From positions 122,984-186,983 of the forward strand of contig JAJXZX010000002.1 of NCBI GenBank assembly GCA_021779835.1: a stretch of 64,000 bases of DNA. The letters run 5' to 3'. The notes beneath the pieces are model-generated. The model was not told the DNA's origin. It did not search any database and was given only the letters and a program-made list of their open reading frames with translations. Position 1 is the first letter of the stretch. The number at the start of each line of letters is the position of its first letter. The position numbers and the translations under genes are program-made. Of this stretch, positions 47,349 through 56,859 are shown one piece after another. Source of the DNA: Pseudomonadota bacterium (GTDB lineage: Bacteria; Pseudomonadota; Alphaproteobacteria; Rhodobacterales; Rhodobacteraceae).

Positions 47349-48221
47349 ATGACGCCCTATGACAAAGCACGTCAGCTCCCGATCTGGAGGAGCGAGGTCG
47401 ATCCGCAGCCGCTTGGTGGCGGCATTACCAATGTGAATTTTGTGGTGTCCGATGGCGACAGGCGGGCCGTCGTGCGCATTGGTGGCGATATTCCAGTGCA
47501 CCAGATCCTGCGGTTCAACGAACTGGCGGCAAGCCGCGCCGCCCATGCCGCAGGGGTGTCCCCGGCGGTGCTGTATCACGAGCCCGGCGCGCTGGTGATC
47601 GACTACATCGAGGGCAAGACGCTTACCGCCGAAGACCTGCGTGCCGAGGCGATGCTGGCGCGGGTGGTTGCGCTGATCCGTCGCGCGCACCGCGAAATCC
47701 CGCGCCACCTGCGCGGCCCGGCGCTGGCGTTCTGGGTGTTCCATGTCATTCACGACTACGCCGCCACGCTTCACGCCGACGGCAGCCGCCATACCGCCGT
47801 GTTGCCGGAACTGCTGGATCAGGCCGATCGTCTTGAGCGCGCGGTGGGGCCCGTCGAGCTTGTTTACGGCCACAACGACATGCTGCCTGCCAATTTCATC
47901 GATGACGGCGCGCGTCTTTGGCTGATCGATTGGGATTACGCGGGCTTCAACTCTCCGCTGTTCGACCTTGGCGGGCTCGCTGCCAACAACGGACTTTCCG
48001 AGGCGCAAGAGGGCGGGATGCTGGAGGCGTATTTCGAATGCCCCGCCGATGCCGCCTTGTGGCACCGCTACCGTGCGATGAAATGCGCCGCGGCGTTGCG
48101 CGAGTGTCTGTGGTCGATGGTGTCAGAGCTTCATTCCGACATCGACTTTGACTTCGCCGCCTATACCGCACGCAACCTTGCCAATTTCCGCGTGGCCCTT
48201 TCCGCTTTCCAGCAAACCTGA
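47349..48221 (+). CDS. Choline/ethanolamine kinase-like phosphotransferase
   Basis: 290-residue kinase-fold protein. Features are LGGGITNVNFVV (nucleotide loop), VVRIGGDIPVHQI with the conserved Arg, the catalytic loop VYGHNDMLPANFI with Asp and Asn, and LIDWDYAGFNSPLFDLGG with the metal-binding Asp. This is the LicA/choline kinase pattern. The start ATG 47349 has GGAAGGG upstream. The next gene, 7 bases on, is a dimethylglycine-dehydrogenase-like flavoenzyme, so the substrate could be choline, a related N-methyl amine or an amino alcohol. Confidence 0.85.
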   Translation: MTPYDKARQLPIWRSEVDPQPLGGGITNVNFVVSDGDRRAVVRIGGDIPVHQILRFNELAASRAAHAAGVSPAVLYHEPGALVIDYIEGKTLTAEDLRAEAMLARVVALIRRAHREIPRHLRGPALAFWVFHVIHDYAATLHADGSRHTAVLPELLDQADRLERAVGPVELVYGHNDMLPANFIDDGARLWLIDWDYAGFNSPLFDLGGLAANNGLSEAQEGGMLEAYFECPADAALWHRYRAMKCAAALRECLWSMVSELHSDIDFDFAAYTARNLANFRVALSAFQQT

Positions 48222-48228
48222 GGATGCA

Positions 48229-50685
48229 ATGACCCAGCCCGATTTCCCGACCACCGCCCGCGCCGTTGTCATTGGCGGCGGTATCATCGGCTGTTCCACC
48301 GCCTATCATCTGGGCAAGATCGGCTGGACCGATACGGTGCTGCTGGAGCGCGTAAAGCTGACCTCTGGCACCACGTTCCACGCGGCGGGGCTGGTGGGGC
48401 AGCTTAGAACCTCGGCCAACATCACACAATTGCTGGGCTATTCTGTCGATCTGTATAATCGGCTGGAGGCTGAAACCGGCATCGCCTCGGGCTGGAAGAT
48501 GAACGGCGGGTTGCGCCTTGCCTGCAACACCGAGCGTTGGACCGAGGTGAAGCGGCAAGCGACCACCGCGCATTCCTTTGGGTTGGAGATGCACCTGCTG
48601 ACCCCGAAAGAGGCGCAGGATATGTGGCCGCTGATGCAGGTGGATGACCTGATCGGCGCGGCTTTTCTGCCGACGGACGGGCAGGTGAACCCCTCGGATA
48701 TCACCATGTCGCTTGCCAAGGGCGCGCGGATGGCGGGGGTGCGGATATTCGAGGACACGCCGGTCACGCGCATTATTGTCGAGGATGGGCGCATCAAAGG
48801 CGTCGCCACGCCGCGCGGGATAATCGAGTGCGAAAAGGTGGTGATCTGCGCCGGGCAGTGGACGCGGACGCTGGCGGGCACTGTGGGTGTCAACGTGCCG
48901 CTGGTCTCGGTCGAGCATCAGTATATGATTACCGAAAAGATCCCCGGCGTGACCTCTGGCCTGCCGACCCTGCGCGACCCCGACCGGCTGACCTATTGGA
49001 AAGAGGATGTCGGCGGCCTCGTGATGGGCGGGTATGAGCCGAACCCGGTGCCTTGGGCGGTGGATGGGATACCCGAGGGGTTTCACTACACGCTGCTGAC
49101 CTCTGACTTCGACCATTTTGAGCAGTTCATGGCCCCTGCGATCGGCCGCGTTCCGGCGATGGAGACGGCGGGGATCAAGCAACTGGTCAATGGGCCGGAA
49201 AGCTTCACCCCCGATGGTAACTTCATTCTGGGCGAGGCGCCGGAGCAGCCGAACCTGTTTATCGGCGCGGGCTTTAACGCGTTTGGCATCGCCTCGGGGG
49301 GGGGCGCGGGCATGGCGCTGGCCGAGTGGGTGGTGAAGGGCGAGGCGCCGTTCGACCTGTGGCCGGTCGATATTCGCCGCTTTGGCCGCGTGCATCGCTC
49401 GACCGACTGGGTGCGCACCCGCACGATGGAGGCTTATGGCAAACACTACACGATTGCCTGGCCGTCAGAGGAACATCACTCGGGCCGCCCCGCGCGCCGC
49501 TCGCCGCTGTATGCGCATTTGCGCGGGCAGGGCGCCTGCTTTGGCGAGAAACTCGGGTCGGAGCGACCGAACTGGTTTGCCGACCTGCAAGCCGGGGAAA
49601 AGCCGGTCGATCTTTACAGCTACGGCAAGCCCGGCTGGTTCGACGCGGTCCGACGCGAGCATCTGGCCTGCCGCGCGGCGGCGGTGCTTATCGACCAAAC
49701 CTCGTTTGCCAAGTTTACCCTGAAAGGGCCGGGGGCGGTTGCCGCGCTGAACCATATTGCGGCGGGCAATGTCGATCGTCCGGTCGGTGCGCTGACCTAT
49801 ACGCAGATGCTGAACGAAAAGGGCGGCATTGAATGCGATCTGACCGTGGCGCGGGTGGCGCGGGATGAGTTTTACATCGTCACCGGCACCGGTTTCGCCA
49901 CCCATGATTTTCATTGGATTGACCGCCATCTGCCGGGCCGGGCCGGGGCCACGCTGATCGACGTGACCTCGGGTTCTGCCGTGCTGTCGCTGATGGGGCC
50001 GCAGGCGCGGGCCATCCTTGGCCGCGTGACGCGCGACGATATCTCTAATGCTGGCTTTCCGTTCGGCACCGCGCGCAATCTCAGCATCGCGGGCTGTCCT
50101 GTGTTGGCGCTGCGCGTGACGTATGTGGGTGAACTGGGGTGGGAATTGCACATCCCGACCGAGTTCGCTGTCACGGTGTATGAGGCGCTGATGGGGGCCG
50201 GGCGCGATCTTGGCCTGATCAACGCAGGCTATCGCGCGATTGAAACGCTGCGGCTGGAAAAGGGCTATCGCGCTTGGGGGGCCGACATCGGGCCGGATCA
50301 TACCCCGGTCGAGGCGGGCCTCGCCTGGGCCTGCAAGATGAAAAGCGGCGTGCCGTTTCTGGGGCGCGAGGCGGTGGCGGCGCAGTTGGCGGGTGGTGTG
50401 AAAAAGCGCCTCGCCTGTTTCACCACCCGTGACCCCGAGGTGATCCTGCTGGGGCGCGAGACGATCTATCGCAATGGCGAACGGGTCGGCTGGCTGTCGT
50501 CGGGCGGCTTTGGCCACTCGGTCGGCCAGTCCATCGGCTACGGCTACGTCCGCCACCCCGAGGGCGTCACGCCCGAATTTGTCCGAACCGGCCAGTATGA
50601 ACTGGAGGTCGCCTCGGAGCGTGTGGCCTGCGACGTTCACATGGGGCCGCTTTACGACCCCGAGATGGCGCGCATCAAGGCGTAG
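48229..50685 (+). CDS. FAD-dependent oxidoreductase of the dimethylglycine/sarcosine dehydrogenase family
   Basis: 818-residue protein. N-terminal DAO-type FAD domain: VVIGGGIIGCSTAYHLG, then SGTTFHAAGLVGQLR where the His corresponds to the covalent FAD site of rat DMGDH. The C-terminal half (about residues 430-810) is a folate-binding GcvT-like domain, with DQTSFAKFTLKGPGA and AGYRAIETLRLEKGYRAWG. Such enzymes demethylate N-methyl amines and pass the C1 unit to tetrahydrofolate. It is immediately downstream of the choline-kinase-like gene. Its 3' end overlaps the convergent glycosyltransferase by 11 bases. Confidence 0.9.
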   Translation: MTQPDFPTTARAVVIGGGIIGCSTAYHLGKIGWTDTVLLERVKLTSGTTFHAAGLVGQLRTSANITQLLGYSVDLYNRLEAETGIASGWKMNGGLRLACNTERWTEVKRQATTAHSFGLEMHLLTPKEAQDMWPLMQVDDLIGAAFLPTDGQVNPSDITMSLAKGARMAGVRIFEDTPVTRIIVEDGRIKGVATPRGIIECEKVVICAGQWTRTLAGTVGVNVPLVSVEHQYMITEKIPGVTSGLPTLRDPDRLTYWKEDVGGLVMGGYEPNPVPWAVDGIPEGFHYTLLTSDFDHFEQFMAPAIGRVPAMETAGIKQLVNGPESFTPDGNFILGEAPEQPNLFIGAGFNAFGIASGGGAGMALAEWVVKGEAPFDLWPVDIRRFGRVHRSTDWVRTRTMEAYGKHYTIAWPSEEHHSGRPARRSPLYAHLRGQGACFGEKLGSERPNWFADLQAGEKPVDLYSYGKPGWFDAVRREHLACRAAAVLIDQTSFAKFTLKGPGAVAALNHIAAGNVDRPVGALTYTQMLNEKGGIECDLTVARVARDEFYIVTGTGFATHDFHWIDRHLPGRAGATLIDVTSGSAVLSLMGPQARAILGRVTRDDISNAGFPFGTARNLSIAGCPVLALRVTYVGELGWELHIPTEFAVTVYEALMGAGRDLGLINAGYRAIETLRLEKGYRAWGADIGPDHTPVEAGLAWACKMKSGVPFLGREAVAAQLAGGVKKRLACFTTRDPEVILLGRETIYRNGERVGWLSSGGFGHSVGQSIGYGYVRHPEGVTPEFVRTGQYELEVASERVACDVHMGPLYDPEMARIKA

Positions 50686-52108
50686 GCGCCCCACAAGCCG
50701 GTGCGCCGGGGCCATGCAGCCCTTGCACCGGTGTTGCGACGTAGCGGTCAAGCGCGATGGTCCCCGCGCGGCGCACCAGCCCTTCGGGCGCGCCGTGCGC
50801 GGTGAACATGCCCAGCGTCTGCGCGGACGGATCGCCCGTGGTCACCAGCAGGCCGGGCGCATTGCACAGCGCGGCGGGGATCGGGCCGCGGAAGATGTAG
50901 CGCTGCTCTTGCGTCATGGCCCAAACCGGGACATCAGGCAGGTAGAACGTCAGCGACCCGGTCAGCCCATACGCGTCGGTCGCAATCCACGCGGCACCGG
51001 TTTTCGCCTTTAGCGCCCGCACTTGGCCAATCATCGGCGTCCAGCCCTTGGTCTCATTCGGCGGGTTGTGGCCGGGAAACACCGCCGTGCCGGGAAAGAA
51101 GGCGAGCGCAAAGGCAAGCGCGCCAATCGCAAGGCCGGTAGCCGAGGCGAGGAACGTGAAACGGTCGCGCAGCCCCTTTGCGAACAGCGCCGCGGCGACG
51201 GCGAAGGCTGGGTAAAGCGGCACCAGCCAATTGGCCTGCACCTGATCGTGCGTGGCGTGATAGAACATGTAAAGCACCAGCGGCGCGGTCAGCCAGATCA
51301 ACACATCTGCCTTGCGCGGGATGCGGGATACACCCCGCGCCAGCGCCCAGAAGATCACCGGCGTCACCAGCGCGATGCAGGTCAGCACATAGTCCGCGAT
51401 GTAGCCCGGTGCGAAGACCTGCGCCTCGACCCGGCCGAACTGACGCCCAAGGCCGACCCAACCATGCGCATAGTTCCAAAGCCCCAATGGCGCGATCATC
51501 AAAAGGGCGAGGCCAGCGGCGGCCCAAACCACCGGGCGGCGCAACTCTGCGCGGCCTTGTGTGGAGCCGATCAGCCACAGCACCAACCCGACGCCGAGGA
51601 ACAGGTTGGTGAACTTCGACTGCACCCCCAGCCCCGCCGTTACACCTGCCAGTAGCCACCAGCGGCCAGAGAGGGGGGCGCGCTCGGCATAGATCGCCTC
51701 GATGATGGCCCATTCGGTGAGCGCCCAGAAGAACGTCGAGGGCGCGTCGGGTGTTGCAGTAAACCCCAGCGCCAACATCATCACCGTCGCATTCAGGAAC
51801 AGCGCCGCGATGTCCGCCGCGCGCCGGTCTTGCGTTATCAGCCATGTCATGCGCCACGCCATCACCGTGGTCGCGGCAAAGCCAAGCACCGACACCACGC
51901 GCACGCCAAAGGCGGTATGGCCGAACACCGCTTTTCCCAGCCAAATCCACCACGCGATCATCGGCGGGTGATCGTAATAGCCAAATGAAGGAATCGTCGC
52001 CCACAGCGTGTAATAGGCCTCGTCCTCGACCAAGGGCACCACGCCTGCAAGGATCAGGTGCAGGCCGAGGAACACGAGGACCGTCAGCCAAAGGGGGGGC
52101 ACGCGCAT
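50675..52108 (-). CDS. ArnT/PMT-type membrane glycosyltransferase (GT39-like)
   Basis: 477-residue polytopic protein with about ten hydrophobic segments. The first periplasmic loop has the acidic signature VPLVEDEAYYTLWA followed by YYDHPPMIAWWIW, as in ArnT and other polyprenyl-phosphate-sugar transferases. It would move a sugar from a lipid carrier to an envelope acceptor. The start MRVPPLWLTV lies at the first helix; a longer in-frame version has no membrane character at its N-terminus. The divergent neighbour is a polyprenyl-phosphate sugar synthase with a GtrA domain, a natural supplier of the donor. Confidence 0.87.
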   Translation of the reverse strand: MRVPPLWLTVLVFLGLHLILAGVVPLVEDEAYYTLWATIPSFGYYDHPPMIAWWIWLGKAVFGHTAFGVRVVSVLGFAATTVMAWRMTWLITQDRRAADIAALFLNATVMMLALGFTATPDAPSTFFWALTEWAIIEAIYAERAPLSGRWWLLAGVTAGLGVQSKFTNLFLGVGLVLWLIGSTQGRAELRRPVVWAAAGLALLMIAPLGLWNYAHGWVGLGRQFGRVEAQVFAPGYIADYVLTCIALVTPVIFWALARGVSRIPRKADVLIWLTAPLVLYMFYHATHDQVQANWLVPLYPAFAVAAALFAKGLRDRFTFLASATGLAIGALAFALAFFPGTAVFPGHNPPNETKGWTPMIGQVRALKAKTGAAWIATDAYGLTGSLTFYLPDVPVWAMTQEQRYIFRGPIPAALCNAPGLLVTTGDPSAQTLGMFTAHGAPEGLVRRAGTIALDRYVATPVQGLHGPGAPACGAPTP

Positions 52109-52306
52109 CAGTGGGGCCTTTGCATTGCTTCGCGATAGGGCTTTCTGCAAATACCCATTCCCGCCGTGGGGTGAAAGCCCCCTTGGCAGGGGCGGGCCAG
52201 CCGTCAAATTCCTGTCAGGGACGCTGGCGGGCCGAAAAAGCCTTTGCCTTTTCGCGACATGGGTGGCTAGAAAGCGCATCTATTCTTATCGCCAAGGCAT
52301 GACGCA

Positions 52307-53410
52307 TTGAATATCACCTCTCTTCCCGCCCTGACCGTGGTCGTGCCGACCTACCAAGAGCGGGACAACATCCGCCCGATGGTGGCCTTGCTGGAGGCAG
52401 CGCTGGCCGGGATCGCGTGGGAGGTGGTGTTTGTCGATGACGACAGCCCGGACGGCACCGCCAAAGAAGTGCGTGCCGTCGCGCGCGAAAAACCCTATGT
52501 GCGTGTGCATCACCGGATTGGCAGCCGTGGCCTTGCTGGCGCCTGTATCGAGGGGATTTTGTCTTCGGTCGCGCCGCTTGTCGCGGTGATCGACGCCGAT
52601 CTGCAACATGACGAACGCCTGCTGCCAAAGATGCTGGCGGCGCTTCAGGCGGACCCGACGCTTGATGTGGTGATCGGCTCGCGCAATGTCGAGGATGGCT
52701 CGGCGGGCTCTGGCTTGTCGGCGCTGCGCAAATGGGGCTCTGACCGGGCGAACGGGTTGGCGCGCAAGATCCTCAAGATTTCCGCCACCGACCCGATGAG
52801 CGGTTATTTCATGGTGCGGCGCACCTCTTTCAACGAGGTGGTGCTGAACCTTCAGCAGCAAGGGTTCAAGATCCTTGCCGATATGCTCTCGGCGTCCAAG
52901 GGGCGCTGGAAGGTGCTGGAACTGCCCTATACTTTCCGCGAGCGGCAGTATGGCGAGTCGAAACTCGACAGTGCCGTGACGTTTGAATTCCTTGGTCTCT
53001 TGATGTCGCGGCTGACCGGGGGGGTGCTGCCGATCCGCTTTATCCTCTTCGTGCTCGTCGGTCTGTCGGGGCTGTTTGTCCAACTGATCGTGGTGAAGCT
53101 GGCGCTAGCGACGCTTACATCCTCGTTTGCCCTTGCGCAGACGCTTGGGGTGTTCGTGGCGATGACGACCAACTTCATCCTGAACAACCTGCTGACCTAT
53201 CGTGACCGCAGTCTGAAGGGGATGGAGTTTCTGCGTGGCCTTCTGTCGTTCTATGGCGTCTGCGCGATTGGCGCGGTGGCCAATGTTGGCGTGGCGGAAT
53301 CGGCGTTCAGGGTGGTGCCAAGCGTTGTGCTGGCAAGTGCGGCAGGCGCGCTGATCGGCGCGCTGTGGAATTTCTGGGCGAGCTTGCTGGTCACCTGGCG
53401 CGCGCGCTAA
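52307..53410 (+). CDS. Polyprenyl-phosphate glycosyltransferase fused to a GtrA domain
   Basis: 367 residues. Residues 1-240 form a family-2 glycosyltransferase like dolichyl/polyprenyl-phosphate mannose synthase: VVVPTYQERDNI, FVDDDSPDGT, VIDADLQHDE, DPMSGYFMVRR and FRERQYGESKLD. Residues 245-365 form a four-helix GtrA flippase-like domain (FVAMTTNFILNNLLTYRDRS). So one polypeptide may make and help translocate a lipid-linked sugar. Translation starts at TTG 52307, with AAGG nine bases upstream; the first ATG in frame would remove the nucleotide-binding strand. Confidence 0.88.
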   Translation: MNITSLPALTVVVPTYQERDNIRPMVALLEAALAGIAWEVVFVDDDSPDGTAKEVRAVAREKPYVRVHHRIGSRGLAGACIEGILSSVAPLVAVIDADLQHDERLLPKMLAALQADPTLDVVIGSRNVEDGSAGSGLSALRKWGSDRANGLARKILKISATDPMSGYFMVRRTSFNEVVLNLQQQGFKILADMLSASKGRWKVLELPYTFRERQYGESKLDSAVTFEFLGLLMSRLTGGVLPIRFILFVLVGLSGLFVQLIVVKLALATLTSSFALAQTLGVFVAMTTNFILNNLLTYRDRSLKGMEFLRGLLSFYGVCAIGAVANVGVAESAFRVVPSVVLASAAGALIGALWNFWASLLVTWRAR

Positions 53411-53465
53411 ACGCCGCCGGAACTTCACGGCAGCCTTTTCGGATTGAACAGCTATGGAGGCAAAA

Positions 53466-54200
53466 GTGAGCAAGCGCGACCTGGTGATCAAAACGGCAGA
53501 CGGTGCGGCAAAGGCGGGCTTGTTCCTGCCCGAAGGCGCGCGCAAGGGGATGCCCGGCATTATCCTGTTCATGGATGCGTTCGGCCCGCGCCCCGCGCTT
53601 GACGGGATGGCAGAGCGGCTTGCCGCTGCCGGCTATGCGGTGCTGGTGCCCGACCTGTTCTATCGTTTTGGCGACTACGGCCCGTTTGACACCGCAACGG
53701 CTTTCACCACCGACAGCACGCGCGCGCAGATCATGTCGATGCTGCAAGCGACCACGCACGACCTTACCACCCGCGACAACGAGGCGTTTATCGCCGCGCT
53801 GACCGAGGCGGGGGCCGACAAAATCGGGGCAGTCGGCTACTGCATGGGCGGCGCGCGGGCGCTGACGCTGGCGGTCAAATATCCTGACCGGGTGGTGGCG
53901 GCGGCCAGCTTCCACGGAGGGAACCTTGCAAGTGACGCGCCCGACAGCCCGCATCTGGGTGCGGCGTCGATCAAGGCGCGCCTCTATATCGGCTGCGCCG
54001 GTGTCGACCGCAGCTTCCCGCCGGAACAATCGGCCCGTCTGGTTGAGGCCCTGAGGGAGGCCGAGGTCGATCACACCCTCGAAAACTACACGGGCATGGC
54101 GCATGGCTGGTGCGTGCCCGATCACGGGGTTTACGACGCCGCGGGCGCAGAGCGGCATTGGCGCCATTTGCTTGCCTTCTTCGGCGAAGCCTTCGCCTAG
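53466..54200 (+). CDS. Dienelactone hydrolase family protein
   Basis: 244-residue alpha/beta hydrolase. The Cys nucleophile of dienelactone hydrolases is in VGYCMGGARAL. The acid is probably the Asp in GCAGVDRSFP, and the histidine is in GMAHGWCVPD. The protein may open lactones or cleave esters; the substrate is unknown. GTG 53466 has GGAGG five bases upstream and gives the typical MSKRDLVIKT opening. An in-frame ATG at 53454 lacks a ribosome site but cannot be excluded. Confidence 0.88.
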   Translation: MSKRDLVIKTADGAAKAGLFLPEGARKGMPGIILFMDAFGPRPALDGMAERLAAAGYAVLVPDLFYRFGDYGPFDTATAFTTDSTRAQIMSMLQATTHDLTTRDNEAFIAALTEAGADKIGAVGYCMGGARALTLAVKYPDRVVAAASFHGGNLASDAPDSPHLGAASIKARLYIGCAGVDRSFPPEQSARLVEALREAEVDHTLENYTGMAHGWCVPDHGVYDAAGAERHWRHLLAFFGEAFA

Positions 54201-54229
54201 ACGCGCTCTGTATTTGCTAGCTTTGGCAT

Positions 54230-54266
54230 AACACCCTGCGGCTTCGGCAGCAGGGTGTTTTGTTTT
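54230..54266 (+). terminator. Terminator after the dienelactone hydrolase gene
   Basis: 10-bp perfect stem AACACCCTGC/GCAGGGTGTT (54230-54239 with 54250-54259), then TTTGTTTT. Confidence 0.88.
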
Positions 54267-54590
54267 GGGTTGGTTGGAATCACCCGTCGCGCCCAACGAC
54301 ATGAGGCGCCTTAATACTCGGCATCTTCCGGCCAGTTTCGTCAGATTAACTTCCTATAACCGAGTGCGCGTGCAAGAAATTCACCAGATGCATGTCCGCC
54401 ATGCATAAAATGATTGGCGACACGCGAAAAACTCGCTAAGCGTCGAACTGGGGGGAGAACGGCAAAATTGGATAGGTAAACTGACCAATCAGCCGGTCTT
54501 CGTGCCAAACTCGTCAAAAGACGTGAGCGGGCCTCCGATAAAACGGTGCCCGGTCCCGGCATAAAGAACGTAACTTCAGGTGAGGACCAA
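54267..54590. other. Regulatory region upstream of the ABC transporter operon
   Basis: 324 bases with no convincing gene. An AT-richer block at 54340-54480 probably carries the promoter. TATAAC at 54355-54360 is a good -10 hexamer, but no good -35 lies 16-18 bases before it. The long leader (about 230 bases if this is the start) leaves room for nitrogen or solute control, but I see no recognisable riboswitch. Confidence 0.45.
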
Positions 54591-55856
54591 ATGACAAACA
54601 ACGGAAGCTCTTCCAAGTTTGATCGGCGGACGCTGATCAAGGCCGGTGCTGTTATCGGCGCGGCCCAACTTGTCTCGCCCTTCGTGCGCACTGCGCGTGC
54701 TGCTGACGTCGTCAAGATTGGCGTGGACAACCCCCTGACCGGCACCTACGCGGCGCTTGGCAAGAACGAAGCTCTGGGCATGGCGATGGCTGTGGATGAG
54801 ATCAACGCCAAGGGCGGCATTCTGGGCAAGAAGGTCGAGCTTGCCATCGAGGACTCGACCTCGGGCGACGCCGGCACCGCCGTGCAAAAGGCGCGCAAAC
54901 TGATCGACCGCGATCAGGTCAATTTCATCATCGGCAACATCAACTCGGCGCTGGCGCAGGCAATTGCCAACGTCGCGAACGAAAAGAGCGTGTTCCACGT
55001 TGTTCCGGGCGGCCATACCGACTCGGTTACTGGCCAGAACTGCCACTGGAACACCTTCCGCGTCTGCAACACGACGCAGACCGAGGCGAGTGCGGTGGCC
55101 ACCTCGCTCATCAAGAACGCGGGTAAGAAGTGGTATTACCTGACGCCCGACTACGCCTTCGGCCACTCGCTTCAGGCAGGTCTGGAAGCGGCGGCGGCGA
55201 AACTTGGCGGCGTGAAGGTCGGCGGCGATCTGACCCCGCTTGGCACCACCGATTTCTCGTCTTACCTCATCAAGGCGCAGGCGGCGAACCCGGACGTCAT
55301 CATCTTCCTGCAAGCAGGCGATGACGCGGTGAACGCGCTGAAACAAGCGGTGCAGTTCGGTCTGGACAAGAAGTTCCACCTTGCTGGCGCACAGCAGGAG
55401 CTGGAAGTGCTGCTGGGTCTTCCGCCGGAAGCGCGCATCGGCACCTGGGTATTCGAGTGGTATTGGAACCAGCCGAACGTGCCGGGCGTGAAAGAGTTTG
55501 TGGCCGAGGTGCGCAAACGCTCGGGTGGTCATGTGCCGACGGCGCGGACCTGGTTCGGCTATGCCTCGATCCACACCTGCGCACTTGCCGCTGCGCAGGC
55601 CAATTCGCTGGATGCGGTCAAGATGGCGCGCGCGATGCAAGGCTTCAAGCTGCCGCCGGAAATCGCGCTGATGCCGGATGGCGCCTACTACCGCGCCGGT
55701 CAAAACCAGCTGATCCCGGATCTTTATGTGGGCCATGCGCAGTCGACCGGCAAGGACGATCCCGAGGATCTGTTTGTGGTCGAGACGGTGGTCAAGGGCG
55801 CCGATGTCTCTCCGACGCTGGAAGAGACGATGTGCAAACAAGACTGGCCGGCATAA
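54591..55856 (+). CDS. Branched-chain amino acid/urea-type ABC substrate-binding protein
   Basis: 421-residue periplasmic type I binding protein (LivJ/UrtA class). The N-terminus has a twin-arginine-like motif FDRRTLIKAGAVIGAAQLV, with cleavage probable near ARA-AD. The mature part begins VVKIGVDNPLTGTYAALGKNE, followed by the usual VDEINAKGGILGKKVEL. Ligand cannot be read directly; amides, urea and branched-chain amino acids are all bound by close relatives. GAGG lies upstream of ATG 54591. It heads an operon with two permeases and two ATPases. Confidence 0.9.
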   Translation: MTNNGSSSKFDRRTLIKAGAVIGAAQLVSPFVRTARAADVVKIGVDNPLTGTYAALGKNEALGMAMAVDEINAKGGILGKKVELAIEDSTSGDAGTAVQKARKLIDRDQVNFIIGNINSALAQAIANVANEKSVFHVVPGGHTDSVTGQNCHWNTFRVCNTTQTEASAVATSLIKNAGKKWYYLTPDYAFGHSLQAGLEAAAAKLGGVKVGGDLTPLGTTDFSSYLIKAQAANPDVIIFLQAGDDAVNALKQAVQFGLDKKFHLAGAQQELEVLLGLPPEARIGTWVFEWYWNQPNVPGVKEFVAEVRKRSGGHVPTARTWFGYASIHTCALAAAQANSLDAVKMARAMQGFKLPPEIALMPDGAYYRAGQNQLIPDLYVGHAQSTGKDDPEDLFVVETVVKGADVSPTLEETMCKQDWPA

Positions 55857-55864
55857 GGCCCACC

Positions 55865-55892
55865 AACGGCGCCGGGGCATCCTGGCGCCGTT
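55865..55892 (+). other. Intercistronic hairpin after the binding-protein gene
   Basis: 9-bp stem AACGGCGCC/GGCGCCGTT (55865-55873 with 55884-55892), not followed by a U run. Such hairpins after binding-protein genes commonly stabilise the upstream message so that the receptor is made in excess over the permeases. Confidence 0.6.
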
Positions 55893-55991
55893 ACTCGCCT
55901 TGCCGAACTCTCCACATACCTACCTTCGCGCACGATTGTGCAATGTAAACTCCCCGGGGAACCCAGGGGAATTCGGGAAAGCCATGCAAGC

Positions 55992-56858
55992 ATGACTCAA
56001 CTCATCCTTTTCAATGTGATGAACGGCCTCATCATCGGGGCGTTCTATGCCCTGATGGCGATCGGTTTGTCGCTGATCATGAGCCTGTCGGACGTGATCA
56101 ACTTTGCGCACGGCGGCTTCCTCGCCGTTGGCGCCTACCTTGCCTATTCGCTGGCGCCCTATATCGGGTTCTGGGGCGGGCTGCTTGTGGCTCCGGTCCT
56201 GACCGCGATCCTTGGTCTGATCGTCGAAAAATTCCTGATAAGCAGGGTCTATGGGCGAGACCCGCTATACAGCCTTTTGCTGACCTTTGGTCTGGCGTTC
56301 ATCTTCGAGGATGGCACCCGCTATATCTGGGGCGCGCAAAGCCTTCCCTATCAGGTGCCGGGCTGGCTGATGTCGCCGCTCAGCTCCAGCTTTTTCTTCC
56401 TGACGGGCTACCGGATGCTGATGATCGTCCTGATTGTCGCGGTGGTGGCGGGGCTGTTCGTTATCATGACGCGCACCCGTCTTGGCCTGCGCATCCGTGC
56501 CGGAACGCTGGACCTGGAGACGGTGTCGATCCTTGGCGTGAACGTCCGTATCTTGCGCAACCTCAACTTTGGCATCGGCATCTATCTGGCCGGTCTGGCC
56601 GGGGTGCTGGCGGCGGGGCAGTTGGGCCTGCAACCGACCATCGGTGACTCGCTTATCATGCCGAGCTTTATCGCCATCATCATCGGCGGCTTGGGCAGCC
56701 TGACAGGGACGCTGCTGGGCGGGCTGCTGATCGGCGTGGCGCAAGGGATTACAACGGTGTTTTTCCCGTCGGCCTCCGAAGCGGTGATGTACGTCATGAT
56801 GGCGTTGGTGCTGCTGGTGCGGCCGCAAGGTCTCTTGGGTGAAGAGGGGCGGTTCTGA
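55992..56858 (+). CDS. livH: ABC transporter permease, LivH family
   Basis: 288-residue membrane protein with about eight hydrophobic segments. It opens NGLIIGAFYALMAIGLSLIM and has SDVINFAHGGFLAVGAYL, the conserved LivH motif. The C-terminus has FIAIIIGGLGSLTGTLLGGLLIG. It forms the translocation pore with LivM. ATG 55992 follows a weak ribosome site; an in-frame ATG upstream lies in the untranslated spacer and is less likely. Confidence 0.92.
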   Translation: MTQLILFNVMNGLIIGAFYALMAIGLSLIMSLSDVINFAHGGFLAVGAYLAYSLAPYIGFWGGLLVAPVLTAILGLIVEKFLISRVYGRDPLYSLLLTFGLAFIFEDGTRYIWGAQSLPYQVPGWLMSPLSSSFFFLTGYRMLMIVLIVAVVAGLFVIMTRTRLGLRIRAGTLDLETVSILGVNVRILRNLNFGIGIYLAGLAGVLAAGQLGLQPTIGDSLIMPSFIAIIIGGLGSLTGTLLGGLLIGVAQGITTVFFPSASEAVMYVMMALVLLVRPQGLLGEEGRF

Positions 56859-56859
56859 A

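Noticed and set aside
54224..54240. Sigma-54-like GG-N10-GC before the ABC transporter
   Set aside because: It lies within the stem of a rho-independent terminator and 350 bases from the gene.
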